In this document: positions 1 through 9,126 of the stretch, piece by piece
Layout: the number at the start of each line of letters is the position of its first letter
How positions within the stretch are numbered: position 1 is the first letter of the stretch
Assembly: GCF_046156265.1 (NCBI RefSeq)
Contig: NZ_JAWDIR010000005.1
Location: 17,661 to 81,660 of the forward strand
From: CAMDHY01 sp046156265
GTDB taxonomy: Bacteria; Pseudomonadota; Alphaproteobacteria; Rhizobiales; Segnochrobactraceae
Length of the DNA: 64,000 nt
Direction: 5' to 3'
Notes under the pieces: model-generated
What the model was told of the DNA's origin: nothing
Databases searched by the model: none
The model's input: only the letters and a program-made list of their open reading frames with translations
Position numbers and translations under genes: made by a program

Positions 1-1
1 G

Positions 2-1507
2 GCGAGCGCGTGGGGCATCTTCAAGCTGATCGACCGCTGGTTCTCGAAAGAGGGCGGCGTCGAGCCCCGCGAGATCGGCGGCAAGCCCAACTACAACTTC
101 GGCCCGGTGAAGTTCGCCACGATCGCCGCGATGTTCTGGGGCATCGCCGGCTTCACCGTCGGCGTCTGGGCGGCGCTCGAGCTTGCTTATCCGGCGCTGA
201 ACTTCGGCCTCGAGTGGATCTCGTTCGGCCGCATCCGGCCGCTGCACACCTCGGCGGTGATCTTCGCCTTCGGCGGCAACGTCCTGATCGCGACGTCCTT
301 CTATGTCGTGCAGCGCACCTCGCGGGCCCGCCTCGTCGGCGACATCGCCCCCTGGTTCGTCGTCCTCGGCTACAACTTCTTCATCGTCATCGCCGGCACC
401 GGCTACCTCCTCGGCATCACCCAGTCGAAGGAATATGCCGAGCCCGAGTGGTACGCGGATCTCTTCCTCACCGTCGTGTGGGTGACCTATTTCCTCGTCT
501 TCCTCGGCACGATCATGCGGCGCAAGGAGCCGCACATCTACGTCGCCAACTGGTTCTACCTCGCCTTCATCCTCACCATCGCCGTCCTGCATCTCGGCAA
601 CAACGCCGCCGTTCCGCTCTCGCTCTATTCGCCGAAGTCCTACATCGTCTGGTCCGGCGTCCAGGATGCGATGGTGCAGTGGTGGTACGGCCACAACGCC
701 GTCGGCTTCTTCCTCACCGCCGGCTTCCTCGCCATCATGTACTACTTCATCCCGAAGCGGGCGGACCGGCCGGTCTATTCTTACCGGCTGTCGATCATAC
801 ACTTCTGGGCGCTGATCTTCCTCTACATCTGGGCCGGTCCGCACCACCTGCACTACACGGCGCTGCCGGACTGGGCGCAGACCCTCGGCATGACCTTCTC
901 GATCATGCTGTGGATGCCCTCGTGGGGCGGCATGATCAACGGCCTGATGACGCTCTCGGGCGCATGGGACAAGCTCCGCACCGACCCCGTGCTGCGCATG
1001 ATGGTGGTCTCGGTCGCCTTCTACGGAATGTCGACCTTCGAGGGGCCGCTGATGTCGATCAAGTCGGTCAATGCGCTGTCGCACTATACCGACTGGACCA
1101 TCGGCCACGTCCACTCCGGGGCGCTCGGCTGGGTCGGCTACATCTCCTTCGGCGCGATCTACTGCCTCGTGCCGTGGCTGTGGCACAAGCGGGAACTCTA
1201 TTCCTTGAAGCTCGTCAACTGGCACTTCTGGATCTCGACCATCGGCATCGTCCTCTACATCTCGGCGATGTGGGTGTCCGGCATCCTCCAGGGCCTGATG
1301 TGGCGCGCCTATACCTCGCTCGGCTTCCTCGAATACTCCTTCATCGAGACCGTCGAGGCGATGCACCCCTTCTACGTCATCCGGGCGATCGGTGGCCTGC
1401 TCTTCCTGTCCGGCGCGATCGTGATGGCCTTCAACATCTGGAAGACCATCACCTCCGCCGCGCCGGAAGAGGCCGGCTCCGCCGCCGCCCCGCAGCCCGC
1501 CGAGTAA
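2..1507 (+). CDS. ccoN: cbb3-type cytochrome c oxidase subunit I (5' end outside window)
   Basis: Catalytic heme-copper subunit of the high-affinity cbb3 terminal oxidase in the inner membrane. It reduces O2 to water and pumps protons. 501 residues are visible and the frame is open to the left edge, so the start lies outside the window; the GTG at 107 is internal. Expected heme and copper ligands are visible: His in HTSAVIFAFGGN, CuB His in WYGHNAVGF and GPHHLHYT, and the paired His in IGHVHSGALGW. About twelve hydrophobic helices are present. It is followed after 12 bp by ccoO and heads the ccoNOQP operon. Identity is certain; only the N-terminus is unknown. Confidence 0.97.
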   Translation, partial: ASAWGIFKLIDRWFSKEGGVEPREIGGKPNYNFGPVKFATIAAMFWGIAGFTVGVWAALELAYPALNFGLEWISFGRIRPLHTSAVIFAFGGNVLIATSFYVVQRTSRARLVGDIAPWFVVLGYNFFIVIAGTGYLLGITQSKEYAEPEWYADLFLTVVWVTYFLVFLGTIMRRKEPHIYVANWFYLAFILTIAVLHLGNNAAVPLSLYSPKSYIVWSGVQDAMVQWWYGHNAVGFFLTAGFLAIMYYFIPKRADRPVYSYRLSIIHFWALIFLYIWAGPHHLHYTALPDWAQTLGMTFSIMLWMPSWGGMINGLMTLSGAWDKLRTDPVLRMMVVSVAFYGMSTFEGPLMSIKSVNALSHYTDWTIGHVHSGALGWVGYISFGAIYCLVPWLWHKRELYSLKLVNWHFWISTIGIVLYISAMWVSGILQGLMWRAYTSLGFLEYSFIETVEAMHPFYVIRAIGGLLFLSGAIVMAFNIWKTITSAAPEEAGSAAAPQPAE

Positions 1508-1519
1508 GGAACGAGAGCA

Positions 1520-2251
1520 ATGTCCGTCTGGGTTCGTCACCAGGTTCTCGAGAAGAACTCGATCCTGCTCATCATTGGCGTGCTGATCGTCATCTCCATC
1601 GGCGGCCTCGTCGAGATCGTGCCGCTCTTCTATCTGAAGAGCACGATCGAGCGCGTCGCCGGGGTGCGGCCGTGGTCGCCGCTGGAGCTCGCCGGCCGCA
1701 ACATCTACGTCCGGGAGGGCTGCTACAACTGTCACTCCCAGATGATCCGGCCGCTGCGCGACGAGGTCGAGCGCTACGGCCCGTACTCGCTCGCCGCCGA
1801 GAGCATGTACGACCGGCCGTTCCAGTGGGGCTCGAAGCGCACCGGCCCGGATCTCGCCCGCGTCGGTGGCAAGTATTCCGACGCGTGGCACCAGGAGCAC
1901 CTGCACGCGCCGTCCTCGGTGGTGCCCGGCACCGTGATGCCGGCCTATCCCTGGCTCGCCGAGCGCCGCCTCGATGACCGCTACATCGCCGACGACCTGA
2001 AGGTGCAGGCGGCGCTGGGCGTGCCCTACACGCCGGAGATGATCGAGAACGCCCAGAAGGACCTGCGTGCGCAGGCGACGCAGGACGCCGACTCCGAGGC
2101 CCTCGCCGAGCGCTATCCGAAAATCCAGGTGCGCGATTTCGACGGCAATCGCGGCCGCATCACCGAGGCCGACGCGCTGATCGCCTACCTGCAGGCCCTC
2201 GGCACCTTCGTCGACTTCAAGCTCTACGACGACAAAGCCAACCTCCGCTGA
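1520..2251 (+). CDS. ccoO: cbb3-type cytochrome c oxidase subunit II, monoheme cytochrome c
   Basis: 243-residue membrane-anchored cytochrome c subunit that passes electrons from CcoP toward the CcoN active site on the periplasmic side. One N-terminal helix (about residues 14-38) is followed by a single c-heme motif C68-Y-N-C71-H72. The likely axial methionine is M140 in GTVMPAYPW. Length and layout are normal for the family. It starts 12 bp after ccoN and ends 12 bp before ccoQ, consistent with one transcript. Confidence 0.97.
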   Translation: MSVWVRHQVLEKNSILLIIGVLIVISIGGLVEIVPLFYLKSTIERVAGVRPWSPLELAGRNIYVREGCYNCHSQMIRPLRDEVERYGPYSLAAESMYDRPFQWGSKRTGPDLARVGGKYSDAWHQEHLHAPSSVVPGTVMPAYPWLAERRLDDRYIADDLKVQAALGVPYTPEMIENAQKDLRAQATQDADSEALAERYPKIQVRDFDGNRGRITEADALIAYLQALGTFVDFKLYDDKANLR

Positions 2252-2263
2252 GGCGACCCGGTC

Positions 2264-2419
2264 ATGTCCGACACCTACCGCATGCTTGCCGAGTTCGCCC
2301 AGTCCTGGGGACTCGTCTACTTCGTCGTCGTCTTTCTCGCCGTCCTCGCCTACGCGCTCTGGCCTTCCCGCAAGGCCCAGTTCGACGAGGCGGCGCGCCT
2401 GCCCCTGAGCGAGGACTGA
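2264..2419 (+). CDS. ccoQ: cbb3 oxidase small subunit CcoQ
   Basis: 51-residue protein with one membrane helix (about residues 14-34, GLVYFVVVFLAVLAYALWP) and a short charged cytoplasmic tail. The position between ccoO and ccoP and this pattern are diagnostic of CcoQ (FixQ), which stabilises the cbb3 complex. GAGG of the ccoO stop region lies just upstream of the ATG. The end of the gene carries the GAGGA ribosome binding site for ccoP. Confidence 0.9.
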   Translation: MSDTYRMLAEFAQSWGLVYFVVVFLAVLAYALWPSRKAQFDEAARLPLSED

Positions 2420-2423
2420 TCCG

Positions 2424-3302
2424 ATGGTCGACCACACCGGTCCCGAAGTCGACGCCGCAACCGGCGTCTCCACCACCGGCCACGAGTGGGACGGCATTCG
2501 CGAGCTCAACAATCCGCTGCCGCGCTGGTGGCTGTGGGTCTTCTACGCCACGATCGTCTGGTCGGTCGGCTACTGGGTCGTCTATCCGAGCTGGCCGCTG
2601 GTCTCGGGCTATGCCGGTGGCGTGCTCGGCTGGTCGTCGCGGGAGTCCGTCGACGTCGCGCTCGCTGCCCTGCAGACCCAGCGCGGCGCCACCCTGCAGC
2701 GGCTCGCCGACACGCCGGTCGAGCAGGCGAACGCCGACCCGGAGCTGCTCGCCTTCTCCCAGGCGCTCGGCCGCGCCGCCTTCGGCGACAACTGCGCGCC
2801 CTGCCACGGCGCCGGCGGCGGTGGTGCCCGCGGCTATCCCAACCTCGTCGACGACGAGTGGCTGTGGGGCGGCTCGCTCGAGCAGATCCAGCAGACGATC
2901 ACCCATGGCGTCCGCAACGCCGACGCCGACAGCCGCCAGGGCGAGATGCCGGCCTTCGTGCGCGACGGCATGCTGCCGGCCGAGGAGGTCCCGGTGGTCA
3001 TCGAGTACGTCCGCCAGATTGCCGGCCTCGACGTGCTGCCGGAGGCCGATCTCGCCAAGGGCAAGGAGATCTTCGAGGCGAACTGCGCCGCCTGCCACGG
3101 CGCCGAGGGTCACGGCAACCAGGAGCTCGGCGCGCCGAGCCTCGTCGATCCGATCTGGCTCTACGGCTACGACCGCAAGGACATGACCGAGACCATCCGC
3201 AACGGCCGCGGCGGCGTCATGCCGACGTGGGTCGATAGGCTCGACCCGACCACCATCAAGGCTTTGACGATTTACGTACACGCCCTCGGTGGTGGCGCCT
3301 GA
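2424..3302 (+). CDS. ccoP: cbb3-type cytochrome c oxidase subunit III, diheme cytochrome c
   Basis: 292 residues. Membrane-anchored diheme cytochrome that accepts electrons from the bc1 complex or soluble cytochrome c. The N-terminus contains the typical HEWDGIRELNNPLPRWW segment and one transmembrane helix (about residues 36-54). Two c-type cytochrome domains follow, with heme motifs C124-A-P-C-H128 and C221-A-A-C-H225. It starts 4 bp after the ccoQ stop, so the two are translationally close. Last gene of ccoNOQP. Confidence 0.97.
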   Translation: MVDHTGPEVDAATGVSTTGHEWDGIRELNNPLPRWWLWVFYATIVWSVGYWVVYPSWPLVSGYAGGVLGWSSRESVDVALAALQTQRGATLQRLADTPVEQANADPELLAFSQALGRAAFGDNCAPCHGAGGGGARGYPNLVDDEWLWGGSLEQIQQTITHGVRNADADSRQGEMPAFVRDGMLPAEEVPVVIEYVRQIAGLDVLPEADLAKGKEIFEANCAACHGAEGHGNQELGAPSLVDPIWLYGYDRKDMTETIRNGRGGVMPTWVDRLDPTTIKALTIYVHALGGGA

Positions 3303-3323
3303 CGGCGCCGCCGCCGGTGGGCG

Positions 3324-3355
3324 GTCCGGCCGGGTGCGGGGGTGCCCGGCCGGAC
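3324..3355 (+). other. Intercistronic stem-loop between ccoP and ccoG
   Basis: A perfect 11-bp stem (3324-3334 with 3345-3355, arm GTCCGGCCGGG) around a 10-nt G-rich loop. It sits 21 bp after the ccoP stop and 22 bp before the ccoG start. There is no T tract, so it is not a standard terminator. It may stabilise the ccoNOQP 3' end or reduce read-through into the assembly genes. The structure is seen in sequence; its role is inference. Confidence 0.6.
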
Positions 3356-3377
3356 ACCTCTTCTGGAGACTGGTTTC

Positions 3378-4865
3378 ATGACCGCCATCGTCGTCGACCA
3401 TCGCAAGGGCAAGGCTGGCCCCGGCCCGGCCGAGCCGCCCCCCGGCGACGACGCGCCCCTCTATGAGGCGCGGCGCAAGATCTATCCGCAGTCCGTCTCC
3501 GGCACCTATCGGCGGGTGCGCTGGATCGTCCTGCTCGTCACCCTCGGCATCTACTACCTCTTGCCGTTCGTGCGCTGGGACCGTGGCCCGAACGCCCCCG
3601 ACCAGGCCGTGCTGATCGACCTGCCGGCCCGGCGCTTCTACTTCTTCTTCATCGAGATCTGGCCGCAGGAGATCTACTTCTTCACCGGCCTGTTGATCCT
3701 CGCGTCGATGGCGCTGTTCCTGATGAACGCGCTCGCCGGCCGGGTCTGGTGCGGCTACCTCTGCCCGCAGACGGTGTGGACCGACCTGTTCCTGGCGATC
3801 GAGCGGCTCTGCGAGGGGGACCGGCGCGAGCGGATGCTGCGCGATTCCCACCCGCTCACCGCCGGCGGCGTGGCCCGCAAGTCCGCCAAGCACACGCTCT
3901 GGCTCATCACCGCCTGGTGGACCGGCGGCGCCTGGGTGCTCTACTTCGCCGATGCGCCGACGCTGGTGGTGGAACTCGCCACCGGCGAGGCGCCGCTGAT
4001 CGCCTATGCGGCGATCGCCACGCTCACCTTCACCACCTATTCCCTCGCCGGGCTGATGCGCGAGCAGGTCTGCCTCTACATGTGCCCGTGGCCGCGCATC
4101 CAGGCGGCGTTGACCGACGAGGACGCCCTCAACGTCACCTACCGCGTCGATCGCGGCGAGCCGCGCGGTTCGCTCAAGAAGGCCGCCGCCCTGCGTGCCG
4201 CCGGCCAGCCGGCGGGCGACTGCATCGATTGCGGCCAGTGCGTCGCGGTCTGCCCGACCGGCGTCGACATCCGCGACGGTGCCTCGCTCGGCTGCATCCA
4301 GTGCGGTCTCTGCATCGACGCCTGCGACACCGTCATGCGCCGTGTCGGCCAGCCCGAGCGGCTGATCGCCTACGACACCGATCTCAACATCCAGCGGCGC
4401 CTGCGCGGCGAGCCCGAGCAGTTCCGGCTCATCCGGCCGCGCACCATCCTCTACAGCGCCATCATCGTCCTCGTCGGCGCCATCATGGTCTACGCGCTCG
4501 CGGTACGCAGCCCGGTCGGCGTCGCCGTCCAGCACGACCGCAACCCGGTGGCGGTGATCCTGTCCGACGGCGAGGTCCGCAACGGCTACGCGCTGCGGCT
4601 CGTCAACAAGGCGGCGGTCGAGACCACCTTCCTCGTCAGCGTCGCCGGCCCCGCCGGCGCCCGTCTCGACATCGTCGGCGGAACGCTGGAGGAGGGGGGT
4701 GCCGTCAGCGTCACCGTCGGTCCCGACCAGACGCGCGAGCTGCGCGCCCTCGTCACCGCCGCGCCGCTGCCCGGCAAGGATACGTCGGCGCCGATCGTCT
4801 TCCGGGCCGTCGATGCCGTGACCGGCATCACCGCCGCCGTCGACGACACCTTCCGGATGCCGTGA
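3378..4865 (+). CDS. ccoG: Cytochrome c oxidase accessory protein CcoG, polyferredoxin-like copper reductase
   Basis: 495 residues from ATG 3378, which follows GGAGAC at a 7-nt spacing; an upstream in-frame start at 3342 lacks this. Several membrane helices flank a cytosolic ferredoxin-like core with C282-x2-C285-x2-C288-x3-C292-P and C306-x2-C309-x2-C312-x3-C316, two 4Fe-4S binding motifs. The C-terminal third is a periplasmic immunoglobulin-like domain. CcoG (FixG/RdxA) is reported to reduce Cu(II) to Cu(I) for cbb3 assembly. First gene of the ccoGHIS assembly set. Confidence 0.95.
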   Translation: MTAIVVDHRKGKAGPGPAEPPPGDDAPLYEARRKIYPQSVSGTYRRVRWIVLLVTLGIYYLLPFVRWDRGPNAPDQAVLIDLPARRFYFFFIEIWPQEIYFFTGLLILASMALFLMNALAGRVWCGYLCPQTVWTDLFLAIERLCEGDRRERMLRDSHPLTAGGVARKSAKHTLWLITAWWTGGAWVLYFADAPTLVVELATGEAPLIAYAAIATLTFTTYSLAGLMREQVCLYMCPWPRIQAALTDEDALNVTYRVDRGEPRGSLKKAAALRAAGQPAGDCIDCGQCVAVCPTGVDIRDGASLGCIQCGLCIDACDTVMRRVGQPERLIAYDTDLNIQRRLRGEPEQFRLIRPRTILYSAIIVLVGAIMVYALAVRSPVGVAVQHDRNPVAVILSDGEVRNGYALRLVNKAAVETTFLVSVAGPAGARLDIVGGTLEEGGAVSVTVGPDQTRELRALVTAAPLPGKDTSAPIVFRAVDAVTGITAAVDDTFRMP

Positions 4866-4873
4866 GGACCATC

Positions 4874-5413
4874 ATGCCCGTCGCCCTTCCCATTGCCGCG
4901 CCGCCTCCCGCCCCCCGCGAACGCCGGCTCACCGGCCGCGTCGTGCTTGCGAGCCTCGTCGGCTTCTTCCTCGTCGTCGCAGGCGCCAACGCCGTGATGA
5001 TCACGGTGGCGCTGACCACCTTCGGCGGGGCGCGCACCGATTCCTCCTACCGCGCCGGCCAGCGCTACGCCGCCGAGCGGGCCGCCATGGAAGCCCAGGA
5101 CGCCCTCGGCTGGACCGTCGATACGTCCCTGATGACGACGGTCTCGACTGCCGATGCCAGCGCGCCCGAGCGCGTGATCACGGTGACGGCAGTGGACGCC
5201 GACGGCCTGCCCCTCGCGGGACTGGTGGCAACGGTCCGGCTCGAGCATCCGGCCGATACGCGCCGCGACATCGTGCTCGACCTGGTCCCCGCGGGCGCCG
5301 GCGCCTTCAGTGGGACGGTCAACGCTGCCCACGGCCAGTGGGACCTCGTCGTCGAGCTCGCCCGCGACGGCGCGCCCTCCTTCCGCTCGACCCGTCGGAT
5401 CTACGCCCCATGA
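4874..5413 (+). CDS. ccoH: cbb3 oxidase assembly protein CcoH (FixH)
   Basis: 179-residue single-span membrane protein needed for cbb3 assembly. A Pro-rich N-terminus precedes one helix (about residues 22-46), followed by a periplasmic domain of the FixH type with the family's Y-x-A-G-x-x-Y element (SSYRAGQRYAAE). It starts 8 bp after ccoG and its stop overlaps the ccoI start as ATGA, so the two are translationally coupled. Annotators could be misled by a longer open frame from 3749 that runs through ccoG in another frame. Confidence 0.9.
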   Translation: MPVALPIAAPPPAPRERRLTGRVVLASLVGFFLVVAGANAVMITVALTTFGGARTDSSYRAGQRYAAERAAMEAQDALGWTVDTSLMTTVSTADASAPERVITVTAVDADGLPLAGLVATVRLEHPADTRRDIVLDLVPAGAGAFSGTVNAAHGQWDLVVELARDGAPSFRSTRRIYAP

Positions 5414-7692
5414 CCACGGCCGTCGCCACCGCTCCGTCGCCGCCTGGCGGCGCCGACCCGTCCGCCTTCGTGCGGCGGCGGGCGGACGGTGGCGCACGGC
5501 TGGAACTCGTGCTCGAGCACGCCGACTGTGCCGCCTGCGTCGTCGACGTCGAGGCGGTGGCGGCAGCGGTGCCGGGCGTCGCCTCGGCGCGCCTGAACGT
5601 CACCGACCGCCGCCTCGCCATCGACTGGCAGGGCGAGGCGGTCAATCCGGCGGAGCTCGTACGCTCCCTCGCCGAGGCCGGCTACGAGGTCCATCCCTTC
5701 GAGCCCGGGCGGCCGGAGGCAGCGGAAGCGCGCGAGATGCGCCGCCTCGTGCGCGCGCTCGCCGTCGCCGGCTTCGCGGCGATGAACGTCATGCTGCTGT
5801 CGGTGTCAGTCTGGGCCGGCAACGCCTCCGACATCTCGCCCGAGACGCGCGACCTTTTCCACTGGATCTCGGCCCTCATCGCGCTGCCCGCCGCGGCGGT
5901 GGCGGGCGAGCCCTTCTTCACGAGCGCGTTCGCGGCGCTGCGCCGCCGCACCACCAACATGGACGTGCCGATCTCGATCGGCGTCGTGCTCGCCCTCGGC
6001 GTCTCCGTCTACGAGACCGCCACCTCCGGCCTGCACGCCTATTTCGACAGCGCCTTGATGCTGTTGTTCTTCCTGCTCGCCGGCCGCGTGCTCGATCAGG
6101 CGATGCGCCGGCGCACCCGCGCGGCGGCCGCCAACCTCGCCGCGCTGCACGCCGAGACGGCCACCCGCCTCGACGCCGATGGCAGCCTCACCGCCGTGCC
6201 GGCGCGCCTGCTCGTGCCGGGCGACGCGGTGCTGGTGCGGCCGGGCGAGCGGGTCCCGGCCGACGGCCTCATCGAGGTCGGCCTCGGGGCGCTGGACGAG
6301 AGCGGCCTCACCGGCGAGACGGCACCGCGCCGGGTCGGGCGGGGCGACCGCGTCCACGCCGGTGCCCTCGCCCTCGATGCCGCGCTCACCGTGCGCGTGC
6401 GGGCGAGCGGCGCCGACACGCTGCTCGCCGAGATCGAGCGGCTGATGACGGCGGCGGGCGAGCGGCGCGGCGCCTATGTCCGCCTCGCCGACCGTGCCGC
6501 CCGCCTCTATGCGCCGGTGGTGCACGCCACCGCCCTCATCGCCTGCCTCGGCTGGCTGGCGCTCGGCGCCTCCCTGCATTTCGCCGTGCTGATCGCGGTG
6601 GCCGTCCTCATCATCACCTGCCCGTGCGCGCTGGCGCTCGCCGTGCCGGCCGTGCAGGTGGTCGCCGCCGGTGCCCTGTTCCGCCGCGGCGTGCTGCTCG
6701 CGAGCGGCGACGCGCTGGAGCGCCTCGCTGCCGTCGACACCGTCGTCTTCGACAAGACTGGTACGTTGACCGTCCCAGAGCCGCAGCGCCTCGCCGTCGT
6801 CGCCGACGGGCCGGACGACGGCCTCGTCGCCCTCGCGGCGCGCCTGGCGCTGTCGAGCCGCCACCCGCTCGCCGCCGCGTTGGCCGGCGCCGCCTCGGGC
6901 CTCTCGCCCATCGACGGTGTCACCGAGGAGACCGGCCGCGGCGTCCACGCGCTCGTCGACGGCGTCGACGTCCGCCTCGGCAGCCCCGCCTTCTGCGACG
7001 TGGAGGCTCTGGCTGCGACGGCTCGGGCCGCCCATCCGACCGCCTCGCTGATCGCGGTGCGCGCCGGTGGGCGCGCCGCCGTGTTCGCGGTGCCGCAGAT
7101 GCTGCGCGCCGACGCCCGCAAGACGGTCGCCGACCTCGTCGCCGCAGGTTTCGACGTCCGGATCCTGTCGGGCGACCGGCCGGAAGCGGTGGCGCCGGTC
7201 GCCGCCACCCTCGGGCTTGCGGGCGACGTCGCCCAAGGCGGCCTGACGCCGGCCGACAAGGTGGCCGCGATCGCGGCCCTGCGCGCCGCCGGCCGCCGCG
7301 TCCTGATGGTCGGCGACGGCCTCAACGACGCGCCGGCGCTCGCCGCCGCCGACGTCTCGCTCGCCCCCGTCACGGCGGTGGACCTCACCCAGGGCATGGC
7401 GGATGCCGTCTACCTCGGCCGCGGCCTCGGCCCGGTGGCGGAGACGCTCGCGATCGCCCACCGCGCCCGCCGCCGCATGGTCGAAAACCTCGGCCTCGCC
7501 GTCGTCTACAATCTGATCGCCGTGCCGCTCGCCGTCGGCGGCTTCGTGACGCCGCTCGTCGCCGCGCTGGCGATGTCCGGTTCGTCACTGCTGGTGACAG
7601 TGAACGCGCTCCGCGACCGCGCCGCCGCGCCGCCGCGGGCCGCATCGCCGGCCCGCCCGGTTGCTCGGATCGCCGGGGAGGCGCTGCCGTGA
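5410..7692 (+). CDS. ccoI: Copper-translocating P1B-type ATPase for cbb3 oxidase assembly
   Basis: 760 residues from the ATG that overlaps the ccoH stop. CcoI (FixI) exports Cu for insertion into the CcoN binuclear centre. It has an N-terminal heavy-metal-associated domain with C40-A-A-C43, the membrane Cu site C404-P-C406, the phosphorylation motif D448-KTGTLT, and the hinge motif GDGLNDAP beginning at G635. The C-terminus is Ala/Pro/Arg-rich after the last helix pair. Gene order and all catalytic motifs agree with this identity rather than a general CopA. Confidence 0.95.
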   Translation: MTTAVATAPSPPGGADPSAFVRRRADGGARLELVLEHADCAACVVDVEAVAAAVPGVASARLNVTDRRLAIDWQGEAVNPAELVRSLAEAGYEVHPFEPGRPEAAEAREMRRLVRALAVAGFAAMNVMLLSVSVWAGNASDISPETRDLFHWISALIALPAAAVAGEPFFTSAFAALRRRTTNMDVPISIGVVLALGVSVYETATSGLHAYFDSALMLLFFLLAGRVLDQAMRRRTRAAAANLAALHAETATRLDADGSLTAVPARLLVPGDAVLVRPGERVPADGLIEVGLGALDESGLTGETAPRRVGRGDRVHAGALALDAALTVRVRASGADTLLAEIERLMTAAGERRGAYVRLADRAARLYAPVVHATALIACLGWLALGASLHFAVLIAVAVLIITCPCALALAVPAVQVVAAGALFRRGVLLASGDALERLAAVDTVVFDKTGTLTVPEPQRLAVVADGPDDGLVALAARLALSSRHPLAAALAGAASGLSPIDGVTEETGRGVHALVDGVDVRLGSPAFCDVEALAATARAAHPTASLIAVRAGGRAAVFAVPQMLRADARKTVADLVAAGFDVRILSGDRPEAVAPVAATLGLAGDVAQGGLTPADKVAAIAALRAAGRRVLMVGDGLNDAPALAAADVSLAPVTAVDLTQGMADAVYLGRGLGPVAETLAIAHRARRRMVENLGLAVVYNLIAVPLAVGGFVTPLVAALAMSGSSLLVTVNALRDRAAAPPRAASPARPVARIAGEALP

Positions 7693-7720
7693 TCAGTCCC
7701 GTCATGCTCAAGGTGCTGCC

Positions 7721-7933
7721 GTGACCGTGCTCCTGGTACTCGTGCCGCTCGCGCTGCTGCTCGGCCTCGCCGGGCTGTTCGCCTTCCTGTGGTCGCTGCG
7801 CTCCGACCAGTATTCCGATCTCGACGGCGCTGCCGTGCGGATGCTGGCGGACGACGATCTCGCCGACGGTGAAACACCCGACGCCCGCCGCGCCGTCCCG
7901 GTCCGCGTGCCGTCCGAGGAGCGGAAACGGTGA
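7721..7933 (+). CDS. ccoS: cbb3 oxidase maturation protein CcoS
   Basis: 70 residues from GTG 7721. One membrane helix is followed by the diagnostic segment FAFLWSLRSDQYSDLDGAAV, which is nearly invariant in CcoS. AAGGTG lies a few bases upstream of the GTG and supports this start. CcoS is needed for cofactor insertion into CcoN. The stop overlaps the start of the next gene as GTGA, tying the copper importer to this operon. Confidence 0.88.
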   Translation: MTVLLVLVPLALLLGLAGLFAFLWSLRSDQYSDLDGAAVRMLADDDLADGETPDARRAVPVRVPSEERKR

Positions 7934-9090
7934 GCATCGCCTCCGAACGGGGCGCCAGCCAACCCGGCGCCGCGGCCGAGCAGAGCCGCCCCGGGCGCCT
8001 CGCCTGCCTCTGCCCGCCGCTCGGGGCCTTCACGCGCACCGGTTCCGCCGGGGCGATCGCCCTCGTCGCGGGGGCCGGCTTCGCCTGCCTCGCGCAGGTG
8101 CTCGTCTACGGCACGCTGCCGCTCGCCGGCGCGATGTTGTCGCGCGATATCGTCGAGGCGTCGCTGCCGATGGCGGTCTGCCTCGCCGGGGCCGTCGTCG
8201 CCAGCCTGCCGGGCGCCTGGCTCCTCGATGCCTTCGGTCGCCGCGCCGCGCTCGCCACCGGTGCGAGCCTCGGCGCCGCTGGCGGCACGACAGTCGCCGT
8301 CGGGCTGCTCATCCTGTCGCTGCCGGTGGTCCTCGTCGGCGCTTTCTGGCTCGGCGTCGCCCAGGGCTTCGCCATGCTCTACCGCCACGCCGCGGCCTCC
8401 GGTGCCGGCGACCGCCGGCGCCAGGTCGCGGCCGTGCTCGGCGTCGGCGTCGCCGCCGGCCTCGGCGGCCCGGCGCTCGCGACCTTTGCCGAAAGCCTCG
8501 TCGAACCGTTCACCCTCGTCGGCGCCGCGCTGGCGGCGGCGCTCGCGAGCGTCGGCGCGCTCGCAGCCGCTTTGGCCGAGCCAGGCGCGCCCGCGGATAG
8601 CGTTCCGGCCGCCCCGGCCGCGTCGGCGGCGACCGCCCCCCTCTTCGGCGCCCGCTTCCTCGCCGCGACCGCGATCGGTGTCGTCGCGTGGGCGATGATG
8701 GCATCGGCGATGACGCACGCGCCCATGGCGCTGGTCGATTGCGGCGTCACCGCGGCCGCCACCTACGGCATCGTCGCCTGGCACGTCGTCGCCATGTACG
8801 GCCCGGCGGCGGCCATCGGCCTCCTCGGCCTGCGCCTCGCGCCGTCGACGGCGGCGGGTGCCGGCCTCGCGCTGCTCGCGGCGGCCTTTGCGGCGATGAT
8901 GGTGCTCGAGCCGGCTGTCGGCCAGGCGTCCGGCCTGATCCTGGTCGGGGCGGGCTGGTCGCTCGCCACCCTCGGCGCGACGCTGATCCTGCACGCCGGA
9001 GCGCCGCCGCGCCGCCTGGCGCTGGCGCTCCACGACGGCGCGCTGTTGTCGGCGGCACTCGTCGCGGCGCTCCTGGGCGGGCTGATCTAG
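7930..9090 (+). CDS. ccoA: CcoA-type MFS copper importer
   Basis: 386-residue, roughly 12-helix major facilitator protein starting at a GTG that overlaps the ccoS stop. It carries M257-x3-M261 and, 28 residues on, H285-x3-M289. In Rhodobacter CcoA the essential Cu-binding pairs MxxxM and HxxxM have the same 28-residue separation as I recall it (M233/H261). With the operon position directly after ccoGHIS this makes a copper importer serving cbb3 assembly much more likely than a general drug or sugar transporter. Motifs and linkage are seen; substrate is inference from the family. Confidence 0.8.
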   Translation: MSIASERGASQPGAAAEQSRPGRLACLCPPLGAFTRTGSAGAIALVAGAGFACLAQVLVYGTLPLAGAMLSRDIVEASLPMAVCLAGAVVASLPGAWLLDAFGRRAALATGASLGAAGGTTVAVGLLILSLPVVLVGAFWLGVAQGFAMLYRHAAASGAGDRRRQVAAVLGVGVAAGLGGPALATFAESLVEPFTLVGAALAAALASVGALAAALAEPGAPADSVPAAPAASAATAPLFGARFLAATAIGVVAWAMMASAMTHAPMALVDCGVTAAATYGIVAWHVVAMYGPAAAIGLLGLRLAPSTAAGAGLALLAAAFAAMMVLEPAVGQASGLILVGAGWSLATLGATLILHAGAPPRRLALALHDGALLSAALVAALLGGLI

Positions 9091-9126
9091 CTCAACGCGC
9101 ACGCGGGGTCGGCCCGGGCGGCCGGC

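Noticed and set aside
10..1977. 655-codon plus-strand open frame over ccoN
   Set aside because: Arg/His/Pro-rich shadow of ccoN and ccoO in another frame; GC-rich DNA gives many such frames.
2262..4535. 757-codon minus-strand open frame opposite ccoP-ccoG
   Set aside because: Composition is that of an antisense shadow, while the plus strand carries heme and Fe-S motifs.
7930..9090. General MFS drug or sugar transporter
   Set aside because: The paired MxxxM/HxxxM motifs and overlap with ccoS favour a CcoA-type copper importer.
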